In this document: piece by piece, positions 56,328 through 64,000 of the stretch
How the letters are laid out: every line of letters starts with the position of its first letter
Numbering within the stretch: the stretch's first letter is position 1
Source of the DNA: Hyphomicrobiales bacterium
GTDB lineage: Bacteria > Pseudomonadota > Alphaproteobacteria > Rhizobiales > Beijerinckiaceae
Direction of reading: 5' to 3'
NCBI GenBank assembly: GCA_900473415.1
Contig: UCLR01000030.1
Coordinates: forward strand, 62,001-126,000
DNA length: 64,000 bases
Program-made: the position numbers and the translations under genes
Notes under the pieces: model-generated
What the model was told of the DNA's origin: nothing
Seen by the model: only the letters and a program-made list of their open reading frames with translations
The model's database searches: none

Positions 56328-56999
56328 ATGAAGGCTCGTTCGGTGCCCGCCCGTTCCCCCGCCATTACGCCGGAGATCATGCTGCGCGCCTATGCCGCCG
56401 GCATCTTCCCGATGGCGGAAAGTGCTGACGATCCGGAGCTCTTCTGGGTCGAGCCCGAGTTGCGCGGCGTCGTCCCTCTCGACGGCTTCCATCTTTCCGG
56501 CCGGCTTGCCCGCACCGTTCGCTCGGACCGCTTCGAGGTGAGCGTCGATCAGGATTTCGAGGCCGTCATCGCAGCCTGCGGCGAAGCCCGTCCCGATCGG
56601 CCCGAGACCTGGATCAATCGCCGGATCCGCGCGATCTTCGGCGAGCTTTTCGCGCTCGGCCATGTCCATACGGTGGAGTGCCGGCGCGAGGGCCGGCTCG
56701 TCGGCGGGCTCTACGGCCTCTCGCTCGGCGGCGCCTTCTTCGGCGAAAGCATGTTCCATCGCGAGACCGATGCCTCGAAGGTCGCGCTCGTCCATCTCGT
56801 CGCGCGGCTCAGGCGTGGCGGCTACCGGTTGCTCGATACCCAGTTCCAAACCGGGCACCTAGCCCAGTTCGGCACCATCGAGATCCCGCGCGAAGCCTAC
56901 CGCCTGCGCCTCCATGACGCGCTACGCTACGAGGGCGACTGGCATGTCTGGCCAGCCCAGACGGCCGTAACTGGTCGCGAAGCGCTCGCCGAGCTCTAA
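56328..56999 (+). CDS. aat: Leucyl/phenylalanyl-tRNA-protein transferase
   Basis: Aat adds Leu or Phe to proteins with N-terminal Lys or Arg, marking them for ClpAP under the N-end rule. The 223-residue length is normal. Family motifs are [47 protein letters not shown], the catalytic-core [29 protein letters not shown], and [21 protein letters not shown]. It lies downstream of gyrA in the same direction and converges on the DUF2155 gene. Confidence 0.96.
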   Translation: MKARSVPARSPAITPEIMLRAYAAGIFPMAESADDPELFWVEPELRGVVPLDGFHLSGRLARTVRSDRFEVSVDQDFEAVIAACGEARPDRPETWINRRIRAIFGELFALGHVHTVECRREGRLVGGLYGLSLGGAFFGESMFHRETDASKVALVHLVARLRRGGYRLLDTQFQTGHLAQFGTIEIPREAYRLRLHDALRYEGDWHVWPAQTAVTGREALAEL

Positions 57000-57010
57000 A
57001 ATTCGACCGA

Positions 57011-57646
57011 TCAGTTGCCACCGGCCGGATCGCGCCCGGGCATGGGGTTGGTCGGGAAGAAGCGCTGGCTCGGCCGCTGCGGCTGCACCGGAACGCCGCG
57101 CGGCGGCTCGACATCGATTCGCCCGCCCGGCGGAGGTAGGGGCTGGCCGGGCGGCGGCAACTGGTTCGGATCGCGCGGCGGGGTGCGCGGACGGCGCTCC
57201 TCCGCCACCGGCGGGGCCGGCTCGGGCTCCTTCGGGTCGACGACAACCTCTGTCCCGCCTTTGCAGTCGGTCAGCCAGACATCGTAAATCGCGTGCTCGA
57301 CGCCGGAGAGGCCGGGGCTGGCCGCATACATCCAGCCGGTAAAGATGCGGCGGTATTCGTTGTTGAAAGTCACTTCGTCCACTTCGACGAAGGAATCGGT
57401 CTGCGGCGCCTCGGTCGGGGGCCGCGTCCAGCATACGCGCGGCGTCAGCTGCAGCGCGCCGAACTGCACCGTCTCGTCGACGGCGACCTCGAAGGAGATG
57501 ATGCGGCCTGTGATCTTGTCGAGCCCGGCAAAAACCGCCGTCGGATTCTTGATGCGGTCAGCCAGCGCCGGCCCCGTCGCGACCAGTGTCGCGACCGCGC
57601 TCGCGGCGAGGCCTGTCAGGATCGGAAGACGGAGCAACGACGGCAT
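57011..57646 (-). CDS. DUF2155 exported protein
   Basis: The 211-residue precursor from the ATG at 57646 has a signal peptide ending at GPALADRI (about residue 30). The DUF2155 core follows, with FAGLDKITGRIISFEVAVDE, FGALQLTPRVCWTRPPTEAPQTD and YRRIFTGWMYAASPGLSGVEHAIYDVWLTDC. The two cysteines (one in PRVCW, one in LTDC) may form a disulfide. A proline-rich tail of about 75 residues ends the protein. The function of DUF2155 is unknown. It is 110 bp downstream of the NDUFA12 gene on the same strand, an arrangement conserved in rhizobia as I recall it. Confidence 0.88.
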   Translation of the reverse strand: MPSLLRLPILTGLAASAVATLVATGPALADRIKNPTAVFAGLDKITGRIISFEVAVDETVQFGALQLTPRVCWTRPPTEAPQTDSFVEVDEVTFNNEYRRIFTGWMYAASPGLSGVEHAIYDVWLTDCKGGTEVVVDPKEPEPAPPVAEERRPRTPPRDPNQLPPPGQPLPPPGGRIDVEPPRGVPVQPQRPSQRFFPTNPMPGRDPAGGN

Positions 57647-57756
57647 GAAGGCTGCGAATCTCTTCGACAACGCGGAAGGACCGCGACGGGGCGCAGTAAC
57701 ACGGCAATCGCAGCGGAAAAAGGGCGCCTCGAAGAAGCGCCCCCGTGAGCAGCGTC

Positions 57757-58167
57757 TCAGCGGCCCGGCGTCCAGGCCTGATAGTCGCCAGTCGCCGCCG
57801 GGCGCTCGCCCTCGGCCAGCGTGGAGCCCTGGGGACGATAGGCCAGCGCCGTACCGGTCCAGTTCTGTTGGTGCGGCTGCTGCCACTCACGCGGCTGGTA
57901 GCTTTCCTCGGAGGGCGCGACATCGACCGTGTGATGCAGCCAGCCGTTCCAGCCGGGCGGCACCTTCGAAGCCTCGGCGTCGCCCTTGTAGATCACCCAG
58001 CGACGCTGGAAGCCGAGCGCCTTGTCCTTCACCCCACCGGCAGTGCGGTAATAGACATTGCCGAACTCGTCCTCACCGACCTTCTCGCCGAAACGCCAGG
58101 TGTGGAAGCGCGTGCCGATGGTCTGGCCGTTCCACCAAGTGAAGATCTGCAGCAGCCAGTCCTTCAT
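57757..58167 (-). CDS. NDUFA12-type accessory subunit of NADH:ubiquinone oxidoreductase (complex I)
   Basis: The 136-residue protein from the ATG at 58167 matches NDUFA12 (B17.2/NUYM class): WWNGQTIGTRFHTWRFGEKVGEDEFGNVYYR, RRWVIYKGDAEASKVPPGWNGWLHHTVD and the closing YQAWTPGR. In alphaproteobacteria it is a supernumerary complex I subunit, encoded away from the nuo operon. It acts at the cytoplasmic arm. The longer open frame upstream lacks homology, so I set the start here. It is followed by DUF2155. Confidence 0.94.
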   Translation of the reverse strand: MKDWLLQIFTWWNGQTIGTRFHTWRFGEKVGEDEFGNVYYRTAGGVKDKALGFQRRWVIYKGDAEASKVPPGWNGWLHHTVDVAPSEESYQPREWQQPHQQNWTGTALAYRPQGSTLAEGERPAATGDYQAWTPGR

Positions 58168-58283
58168 CGTCGTCAGTCCATGCGCTCGCGTGCCCGCAAA
58201 TGCGCGCACATCTTCGCGCGACTTATGGCGGCAGTGCCCTGCCCTGTCCAGCCCGTAGCGAAGCGGCTCCTCGTCGCGCCGGG

Positions 58284-59042
58284 CTAGCGCAGCCGAGAAC
58301 GCGCCGTCGGCATCAGCCGGGCGATCTCGACCGACAGGACCGGCACATCGGCACCGAGGTCCTTCAGAAGCGCCGCGACCGCATCGAACGGCCCGCGCGA
58401 GGGCCGGATGACCGTCACCACGACATTCGCCTCTGCCCGCACTGGCAGGCGTGGAAACCCGTTCGCGCTGTGATCGCTGACGAGGCTCGCCAGCACGGCA
58501 GCGCCCGCCGCCTGCGCCAAGGCGGCGATGGCAGCGGCGCTTTGGCGCGCGGCGTCCTCCGATAAATCCGGCGGCAGATGATGCGTCGCCTGCAGGAGGA
58601 TGCTTCCCTCGTCGGGGAACGCTCCCGCCGGCCGCGGCGGCAGATCTGCGAAGGGCGGCACTCTCCCGGCCGACTTCAGCATCAGCACATCGTCGGAATC
58701 GATCATCGTCGCATTCGCCGCCGGGCCGTGCTCGGCCCAAACCGACCCGCTATAAAACCGAGGCAGTGCCGCGGCGCGTGCAGCGTGATCGGCGAAGCCA
58801 CGGAACCACACGAATTGATCGGGCTCGTGGGGATCGCGCAACTGGCCTATCACGCTCATGCCGACCGCCTCCTGACTCTCGACGAATTCAGCGTCGAACA
58901 GCGCGATCAGCGTGTCGCGCTGCCCTGGCTTCAGCCTGTAGCGCCTCAGCTCGAAGACCGTGTCGGGCGCGTGATTCGATGCAGCCTTCGATGACACTTG
59001 GATCATGACGATACGCCCATTGCGGGAGAAGACGCTCGACAT
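58284..59042 (-). CDS. NIPSNAP-family protein
   Basis: The 252-residue cytoplasmic protein has a NIPSNAP domain at the N-terminus: VFELRRYRLKPGQRDTLIALFDAEFVESQEAVGMSVIGQLRD, then FVWFRGFADHAARAAALPRFYSGSVWAEH. The C-terminal half (EGSILLQATHHLPP to VVVTVIRPSRGPFDAVAALL) may be a second, diverged ferredoxin-like domain. Bacterial functions are unknown. A Met at residue 13 (MIQVSSKAAS) is an alternative start. It is transcribed away from nrdJ across a 641-bp gap. Confidence 0.83.
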   Translation of the reverse strand: MSSVFSRNGRIVMIQVSSKAASNHAPDTVFELRRYRLKPGQRDTLIALFDAEFVESQEAVGMSVIGQLRDPHEPDQFVWFRGFADHAARAAALPRFYSGSVWAEHGPAANATMIDSDDVLMLKSAGRVPPFADLPPRPAGAFPDEGSILLQATHHLPPDLSEDAARQSAAAIAALAQAAGAAVLASLVSDHSANGFPRLPVRAEANVVVTVIRPSRGPFDAVAALLKDLGADVPVLSVEIARLMPTARSRLR

Positions 59043-59683
59043 CGCATCGGCCGTCGTCTGATTCTGTCAGGAACGCCTCGCCAGATTTTTGCCGTGATTC
59101 GGCTGCGGACCGACCACAATCCGCTAACGAAGCGCATCGACATCAAGCACTTGTGCCCGGCCTCGGAACCCGCGCTTTCGGAGGCGCGCCGTTCAGCATT
59201 CGTCAACCATGAATAGCGAGGATTTTAGGGACTGCTCTTCGCCGTCCGGTGTGGCAAACTTGTCGAGCGCGGATGATTCTCGCCGCGTTTTCCAAGGCTT
59301 AGCGGGTGCCTTGAAACTTATCCCCGCTACGCACATATCCCTACCAGATGTCGTATCCACAACTCCGGCTAAGCACTATTCCTTGACGCCCGGACCTGAT
59401 CGGCGCTAGATTTTGACCATCGCATGACGGCCGGCGGCACCGCCTCTGGATTGGCTGCGACCCTAGTTTTCCAGAGTGCTTACGGGCCTGCCGCCGCATC
59501 CGCCACCAAGCGGGAGCGAGCGAAGTTGCGCGAGCATTCTGGGCTGCGTCCGGGCCTGCAAGCGGGGCGACACCGCAGAGGACCCACAGGGCTTCGAACC
59601 GAGTTTGGATGACATCAGGAGCCGGTGATCAACCGGCCGCGCGGCACCCTTGACGGGTCCGCGGCATGCAAGGGATTGAGATC
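59043..59683. other. Divergent NIPSNAP/nrdJ intergenic region with long nrdJ leader
   Basis: No credible gene lies in these 641 bp. Its one strong element is the promoter at 59383-59411, which would give nrdJ a leader of about 265 nt. I looked for a cobalamin riboswitch and for paired NrdR boxes and found neither by eye. The frame 59424-59612 (62 codons) starts right after the promoter but has no clear ribosome-binding site, so I leave it out. Confidence 0.55.
59383..59411 (+). promoter_or_regulatory. Sigma-70-type promoter for nrdJ
   Basis: TTGACG (59383-59388) and CTAGAT (59406-59411) are separated by exactly 17 bp, close to the alphaproteobacterial housekeeping consensus. Transcription would start near 59418, about 265 nt before the nrdJ start codon. 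Confidence 0.6.
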
Positions 59684-62600
59684 ATGCGCATCGAGCGCCG
59701 CTACACCACCGCCGGACAGTCGCCCTATGCCGCGATCCCGTTCCGTTCGGCCGTCAGCGAGATCAAGAACCCCGACGGCTCGGTCGTCTTCCGGCTGGAA
59801 GGCATCGAGGTTCCCGAAGCCTGGTCGCAGGTCGCGAGCGACGTGCTCGCGCAGAAATATTTCCGCAAGGCCGGCGTGCCGGCGCGCCTGAAGAAGGTCG
59901 AAGAGAACGACGTCCCCTCCTTCCTCTGGCGTTCCGTGCCCGACGAGGCGGCGCTGGCCGAGCTGGCTGAAGACAAGCGCTATGGCTCCGAGATCTCGTC
60001 CAAGCAGGTTTTCGACCGCCTGGCGGGCTGCTGGACCTATTGGGGCTGGAAGGGCGGCTATTTCACTTCCGAGGTGGATGCGCAGGCCTTCCATGACGAG
60101 CTGCGCTTCATGCTCGCCACCCAGCGCGTCGCGCCGAACTCGCCGCAATGGTTCAACACCGGCCTGCATTGGGCCTATGGCATCGACGGCCCGAGCCAGG
60201 GCCATTTCTACGTCGACTTCAAGACCGGTAAACTGGTGAAGTCGAAGTCGAGCTACGAGCATCCGCAGCCCCATGCCTGCTTCATCCAGGGCGTGCAGGA
60301 CGACCTCGTCAACGAGGGCGGCATCATGGACCTCTGGGTCCGCGAGGCGCGCCTGTTCAAATACGGTTCCGGCACCGGCTCCAACTTCTCGATGCTGCGC
60401 GGCGAAGGCGAGAAGCTCGCCGGCGGCGGCCGCTCGTCCGGCCTGATGTCCTTCCTCAAGATCGGTGACCGCGCGGCCGGCGCCATCAAGTCCGGCGGCA
60501 CGACGCGCCGCGCCGCCAAGATGGTCGTGGTCGACGCCGATCATCCGGATATCGAGAACTACATCGACTGGAAGGTGAAGGAAGAGCAGAAGGTCGCTGC
60601 TCTCGTCACCGGCTCCAAGACCGTCAAGAAGCACATGAAGGCCGTGCTCAAGGCCTGCGTGAACTGCGAGGGCGACGCCGACAGCTGCTTCGACCCCGAG
60701 AAGAACCCGGCCCTGAAGCGCGAGATCAAGCTCGCCCGCCGCGCGCTCGTCCCGGACAACTACATCAAGCGCGTCATCCAGTTCGCCCGGCAGGGCTACA
60801 AGGACATCTCCTTCGACACCTATGACACAGACTGGGATTCCGACGCCTACCTCACCGTCTCGGGCCAGAACTCGAACAACTCGGTCTCGCTGCAGGACGA
60901 CTTCCTGCGCGCCGTCGAGACCGATGGCGACTGGAACCTGACCGCCCGCACCACCGGCAAGACCGTCAAGACCCTGAAGGCCCGCGACCTCTGGGAGAAG
61001 ATCGGCTACGCCGCCTGGGCCTCGGCCGATCCGGGCCTGCACTTCAACTCGACGATGAACGACTGGCACACCTGCCCGGCTTCCGGCCGGATCCGGGCGT
61101 CCAACCCGTGCTCCGAGTACATGTTCCTCGACGACACGGCCTGCAACCTGGCCTCGGCCAACCTGCTGCAGTTCTACGACACCGAAACCAAGTCCTTCGA
61201 CGTCGCCGCTTACGAGCATCTCTGCCGGCTCTGGACCGTCGTGCTCGAGATCTCGGTGACGATGGCGCAGTTCCCGAGCCGCGAGATCGCCGAGCTCTCC
61301 TATGAGTACCGCACACTCGGCCTCGGCTATGCCAATATCGGCGGCCTGCTGATGACCATGGGCCTCGGCTACGACTCCGAGGAAGGCCGCGCACTGGCCG
61401 GCGCGCTCACAGCGATCATGACCGGCGTCGCCTATGCGACCTCGGCCGAGATGGCAGGCGAGCTCGGCCCCTTCCCCGGCTACAAGAAGAACGCCAGCCA
61501 CATGCTGCGCGTCATCCGCAACCACCGCACGGCGGCCCACGGCCTCGCCGACGGCTATGAGGGCCTGAGCGTCACCCCGGTCCCGCTCGACCATGCGACG
61601 CTGGCCCGCCTCGGAGGCTCGGCCGTCACCATGGCGGAGCGCTCACGCGCCGTCTGGGACGAGGCTCTCGAGCAGGGCAAGCGCCACGGCTACCGCAACG
61701 CCCAGGCGACCGTGATCGCGCCGACCGGCACGATCGGCCTCGTCATGGACTGCGATACCACCGGCATCGAGCCCGACTTCGCGCTGGTGAAGTTCAAGAA
61801 GCTCGCCGGCGGCGGCTACTTCAAGATCATCAATCGCGCCGTTCCCGACGCGCTCCGCGCGCTCGGCTACCGCGAAGCCGACATCGCAGAGATCGAGGCC
61901 TATGCCGTCGGCCACGGCTCGATGAAGCAGGCGCCGGGCGTCAATCCCTCGACGCTCCGCGCCAAGGGCTTCACCGACGAGAAGATCGAGGCGGTCGAGA
62001 AGGGGCTGAAGAGCGCCTTCGACATCAAATTCGTCTTCAATAGGTGGACGCTGGGCGAGGACTTCCTGACCGGCACGCTCAACGTCCCGGCCGAGAAGCT
62101 GAACGACATGTCGTTCGAGCTCCTGCCCTTCCTCGGCTTCACCAAGGCCGAGATCGAGGCCGCTAACGTCCATGTCTGCGGCGCGATGACGCTGGAAGGC
62201 GCCCCGCACCTCAAGACCGAGCACTACAACGTCTTCGACTGCGCCAACCCCTGCGGCCGCATCGGCAAGCGCTACCTCTCAGTCGAAAGCCACATCCGCA
62301 TGATGGCGGCGGCGCAGCCCTTCATCTCGGGCGCGATCTCCAAGACCATCAACATGCCCAACGATGCCACGGTCGAGGACTGCAAGAGCGCCTATATGCT
62401 CTCCTGGAAGCTGGCGCTGAAGGCGAACGCCCTCTACCGCGACGGCTCCAAGCTCTCGCAGCCGCTGAACTCGGCCCTCATCTCGGACGATGAGGACGAG
62501 GCCGACGACGCCGTGGAGACGCTGGTCGCCCAGCCGATGGCGGCCCGCGCCACCCAGATCTCGGAGAAGATCGTCGAGCGCATCGTCGAGCGCATCGAGC

Positions 62601-63409
62601 GCAAGCGCGAGCGCGAGAAGATGCCGGATCGCCGCACCGGCTACATCCAGAAGGCCACCGTCGGCGGCCACAAGGTCTATGTCCACACCGGCGAGTACTC
62701 CGACGGGCGCCTCGGCGAGATCTTCATCGACATGCACAAGGAGGGCGCGGCCTTCCGGGCAATGATGAACAACTTCGCCATCGCGGTCTCGCTCGGCCTG
62801 CAATACGGCGTGCCGCTGGAGGAGTATGTCGAGGCCTTCACCTTCACGCGCTTCGAGCCCTCGGGCTTCGTCGCCGGCAACCAGTCGATCAAGAACGCGA
62901 CCTCGATCCTCGACTATGTCTTCCGCGAGCTGGCGATCTCCTATCTTGGCCGCAACGACCTCGCCCATGTCGATCCTTCCGAGATCGGCCATGACGTGAT
63001 CGGCGGCGGCGTCGGCCAGGACAAGGCGCCGGATGCGGCGGCTCCGATCGTATCGACCCCCCTCGCCTCGACGGGTTTCCGCCGCGGCAAGCCGATCAAT
63101 CTGCTCGCCATCCAGGGCGGCATCGGCGCCAATGACGCGGTCGCCCGCGCCTCGGCTCCCGCGATCGGCCTCGCCACCGCCGGCGCCACCGCTCTGAAGG
63201 AGGAGCCGGAAGCTTATGGCGAAGCGGAGATGGCCAAGCTCGGCTTCTCGGCCCCAGCTGCGCAGCCGACCCAGTCCGAACGCCGGGCTGAAGCGATCAT
63301 GAAGGGCTATGTGGGCGACAGCTGCGGCGAGTGCGGCAACTTCACGCTGGTGCGCAACGGCACCTGCCTGAAGTGCAACACCTGCGGTAGCACAACCGGC
63401 TGCTCATAG
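59684..63409 (+). CDS. nrdJ: Vitamin B12-dependent (class II) ribonucleoside-diphosphate reductase
   Basis: NrdJ makes deoxyribonucleotides using adenosylcobalamin to start the radical, so it works with or without oxygen. I chose the ATG at 59684 ([11 protein letters not shown]), preceded by AAGGGATTGAG, giving 1241 residues, the long form typical of alphaproteobacteria. Conserved sites include C199 (PHACFIQG), the radical-site NPCSEY with C476 and E478, the phosphate loop [16 protein letters not shown], and a C-terminal cysteine cluster ([26 protein letters not shown]) that relays reducing power. [19 protein letters not shown] helix precedes the C-terminal part. Confidence 0.97.
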   Translation: MRIERRYTTAGQSPYAAIPFRSAVSEIKNPDGSVVFRLEGIEVPEAWSQVASDVLAQKYFRKAGVPARLKKVEENDVPSFLWRSVPDEAALAELAEDKRYGSEISSKQVFDRLAGCWTYWGWKGGYFTSEVDAQAFHDELRFMLATQRVAPNSPQWFNTGLHWAYGIDGPSQGHFYVDFKTGKLVKSKSSYEHPQPHACFIQGVQDDLVNEGGIMDLWVREARLFKYGSGTGSNFSMLRGEGEKLAGGGRSSGLMSFLKIGDRAAGAIKSGGTTRRAAKMVVVDADHPDIENYIDWKVKEEQKVAALVTGSKTVKKHMKAVLKACVNCEGDADSCFDPEKNPALKREIKLARRALVPDNYIKRVIQFARQGYKDISFDTYDTDWDSDAYLTVSGQNSNNSVSLQDDFLRAVETDGDWNLTARTTGKTVKTLKARDLWEKIGYAAWASADPGLHFNSTMNDWHTCPASGRIRASNPCSEYMFLDDTACNLASANLLQFYDTETKSFDVAAYEHLCRLWTVVLEISVTMAQFPSREIAELSYEYRTLGLGYANIGGLLMTMGLGYDSEEGRALAGALTAIMTGVAYATSAEMAGELGPFPGYKKNASHMLRVIRNHRTAAHGLADGYEGLSVTPVPLDHATLARLGGSAVTMAERSRAVWDEALEQGKRHGYRNAQATVIAPTGTIGLVMDCDTTGIEPDFALVKFKKLAGGGYFKIINRAVPDALRALGYREADIAEIEAYAVGHGSMKQAPGVNPSTLRAKGFTDEKIEAVEKGLKSAFDIKFVFNRWTLGEDFLTGTLNVPAEKLNDMSFELLPFLGFTKAEIEAANVHVCGAMTLEGAPHLKTEHYNVFDCANPCGRIGKRYLSVESHIRMMAAAQPFISGAISKTINMPNDATVEDCKSAYMLSWKLALKANALYRDGSKLSQPLNSALISDDEDEADDAVETLVAQPMAARATQISEKIVERIVERIERKREREKMPDRRTGYIQKATVGGHKVYVHTGEYSDGRLGEIFIDMHKEGAAFRAMMNNFAIAVSLGLQYGVPLEEYVEAFTFTRFEPSGFVAGNQSIKNATSILDYVFRELAISYLGRNDLAHVDPSEIGHDVIGGGVGQDKAPDAAAPIVSTPLASTGFRRGKPINLLAIQGGIGANDAVARASAPAIGLATAGATALKEEPEAYGEAEMAKLGFSAPAAQPTQSERRAEAIMKGYVGDSCGECGNFTLVRNGTCLKCNTCGSTTGCS

Positions 63410-64000
63410 TATGCCGAGTTGATTGAAGGCGGACCAAAGTTCTGCACCTAGCAGCCAAAGTTTTGTTCGAGCCTTGGCTGCTCGATCGCCGGGAAGTGGG
63501 ACACGGATAAGTTGCAGCCTCAGTTCTGCGAGTAATTCGTGCCTCGACGGCAGACCAAGTCCGCCTCCTCCAGAAGACCCCGCCGCCGACCAGCGGCGGG
63601 CCGAAACCCGAGACGTACGGATTGATCAGCGCGACGAAGAGCCCCGTTGCCCCGCGTGGGCCTGCATCAGGTGGCCGACGTGGCGAAGAACACTGGTGAT
63701 GGATTTCGACGGGGAGCGGTGAGCTCACGCGCCCCAATGGCCAATGGCAGAAACCAGACGAGGGCGCGGGGCACTTGATGACGGTGGAGCAATAGCCCGG
63801 ACCCTGGAAGAGCGTTGCCGAGGAGCCTGACGGCTGAAATGCCCCGAAGTCCCCTGAGAACTGGGACAAATAGGCGCGAGGTTGACACCTCCCCGGGCTA
63901 CCTCGAGAAGTGGCTTCCAATCCGAAGGGATGGACCATGACTGCTGACCTGAGACCCCTTTCGCCTCCGGTCTGAGGGAGAGTCCTGAGTTTCATTTCTG
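63410..64000. other. Non-coding tail with several hairpins, unidentified
   Basis: I find no credible protein gene in these 591 bases; open frames on either strand lack homology that I recognise. Hairpins stand out. GAGGT (63878-63882) and ACCTC (63887-63891) close a TGAC tetraloop. GTCCC (63849-63853) pairs with GGGAC (63863-63867). CCCGCCGC pairs with GCGGCGGG near 63580-63600. The last ~40 bases repeat CTGAG-type sequence. This may be the edge of an insertion element, a structured RNA such as the 5' part of a group II intron, or decayed DNA. Confidence 0.4.

Noticed and set aside
53744..56380. An 878-codon minus-strand frame opposite gyrA
   Set aside because: It is an antisense shadow of gyrA; the translation is rich in Asp, Arg and His and has no domain pattern.
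59330..59362. DnaA-box-like sequences (TTATCCCC, GTATCCACA) upstream of nrdJ
   Set aside because: Only single near-matches occur, without the cluster or AT-rich unwinding region of an origin, and no dnaA, dnaN or parAB genes are nearby.
59043..59683. A cobalamin riboswitch before the B12-dependent reductase
   Set aside because: I could not find a B12-box sequence or a matching fold by eye. Such riboswitches normally precede B12 synthesis or uptake genes or B12-independent isoenzymes.
59615..61594. A 659-codon minus-strand frame opposite nrdJ
   Set aside because: It is an antisense shadow of the class II reductase gene, for the same reasons.

Overview
The window reads as a chromosomal segment of a high-GC alphaproteobacterium of the order Hyphomicrobiales, probably Bosea or a close relative (inferred from gene content and protein flavour, not from a marker-gene match). 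Pointers are the amiC-mrcA-prfB cluster divergent from rne, the aat-DUF2155-NDUFA12 block, DUF1127 and GcvA-type LysR genes, a B12-dependent ribonucleotide reductase, and an Irr-box-like palindrome in front of a suf operon. It carries about 45 protein genes, one tRNA, one decayed permease gene and three intergenic palindromic repeats. There is no rRNA, CRISPR array, prophage or recognisable transposase.

Layout. 1-3.3 kb: start of an Fe-S assembly (suf) operon on the minus strand (cysteine desulfurase, sufB, sufC cut by the window edge). 3.6-7 kb: alpha/beta hydrolase, LysR regulator, DUF1127 protein, tyrS. 7-17.7 kb: cell-envelope block with a large AsmA/YhdP-like protein, a 1-Cys peroxiredoxin, an M23 peptidase, then prfB (with an intact programmed frameshift), mrcA and amiC. 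17.7-21.1 kb: structured leader and RNase E. 21-25 kb: small membrane protein, YbiO-like MscS channel, aminotransferase. 25.4-28.7 kb: dsbA-like, aroQ, accB, accC. 28.9-31.4 kb: M20 peptidase and amidase. 31.66 kb: tRNA-Gln(CTG). 32-36.5 kb: SLC13 permease remnant, a shortened KdpDE-like two-component pair, and TRAP transporter Q and M subunits without a P subunit. 36.6-45 kb: glpK, ppx/gppA, rlmE, a membrane protein, a DHA2 efflux pump, a small secreted protein, guaB and a MAPEG protein. 45.4-48.1 kb: iron(III)-type ABC binding protein and fused permease without an ATPase. 48-53 kb: AsmA protein, exported MetX-like hydrolase, M20D amidohydrolase, MarC. 53.4-59 kb: gyrA, aat, DUF2155, NDUFA12, NIPSNAP. 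59.4-63.4 kb: nrdJ behind a good promoter and long leader. The last 590 bases hold no credible gene but several hairpins.

How it fits together. Most of the window is housekeeping: Fe-S assembly, translation (tyrS, prfB, rlmE, aat, tRNA-Gln), peptidoglycan synthesis and remodelling (mrcA, amiC, M23), RNA turnover, fatty-acid initiation, GMP synthesis, DNA topology and dNTP supply. Accessory functions are mostly transport and scavenging. I found no clearly new multi-gene system. The items most worth a second look are the Irr-like operator, natural Asn-Leu at the quinolone-determining site of GyrA, the truncated KdpDE-like pair beside a dead permease, the exported MetX-like hydrolase, the structured rne leader and the structured non-coding tail.
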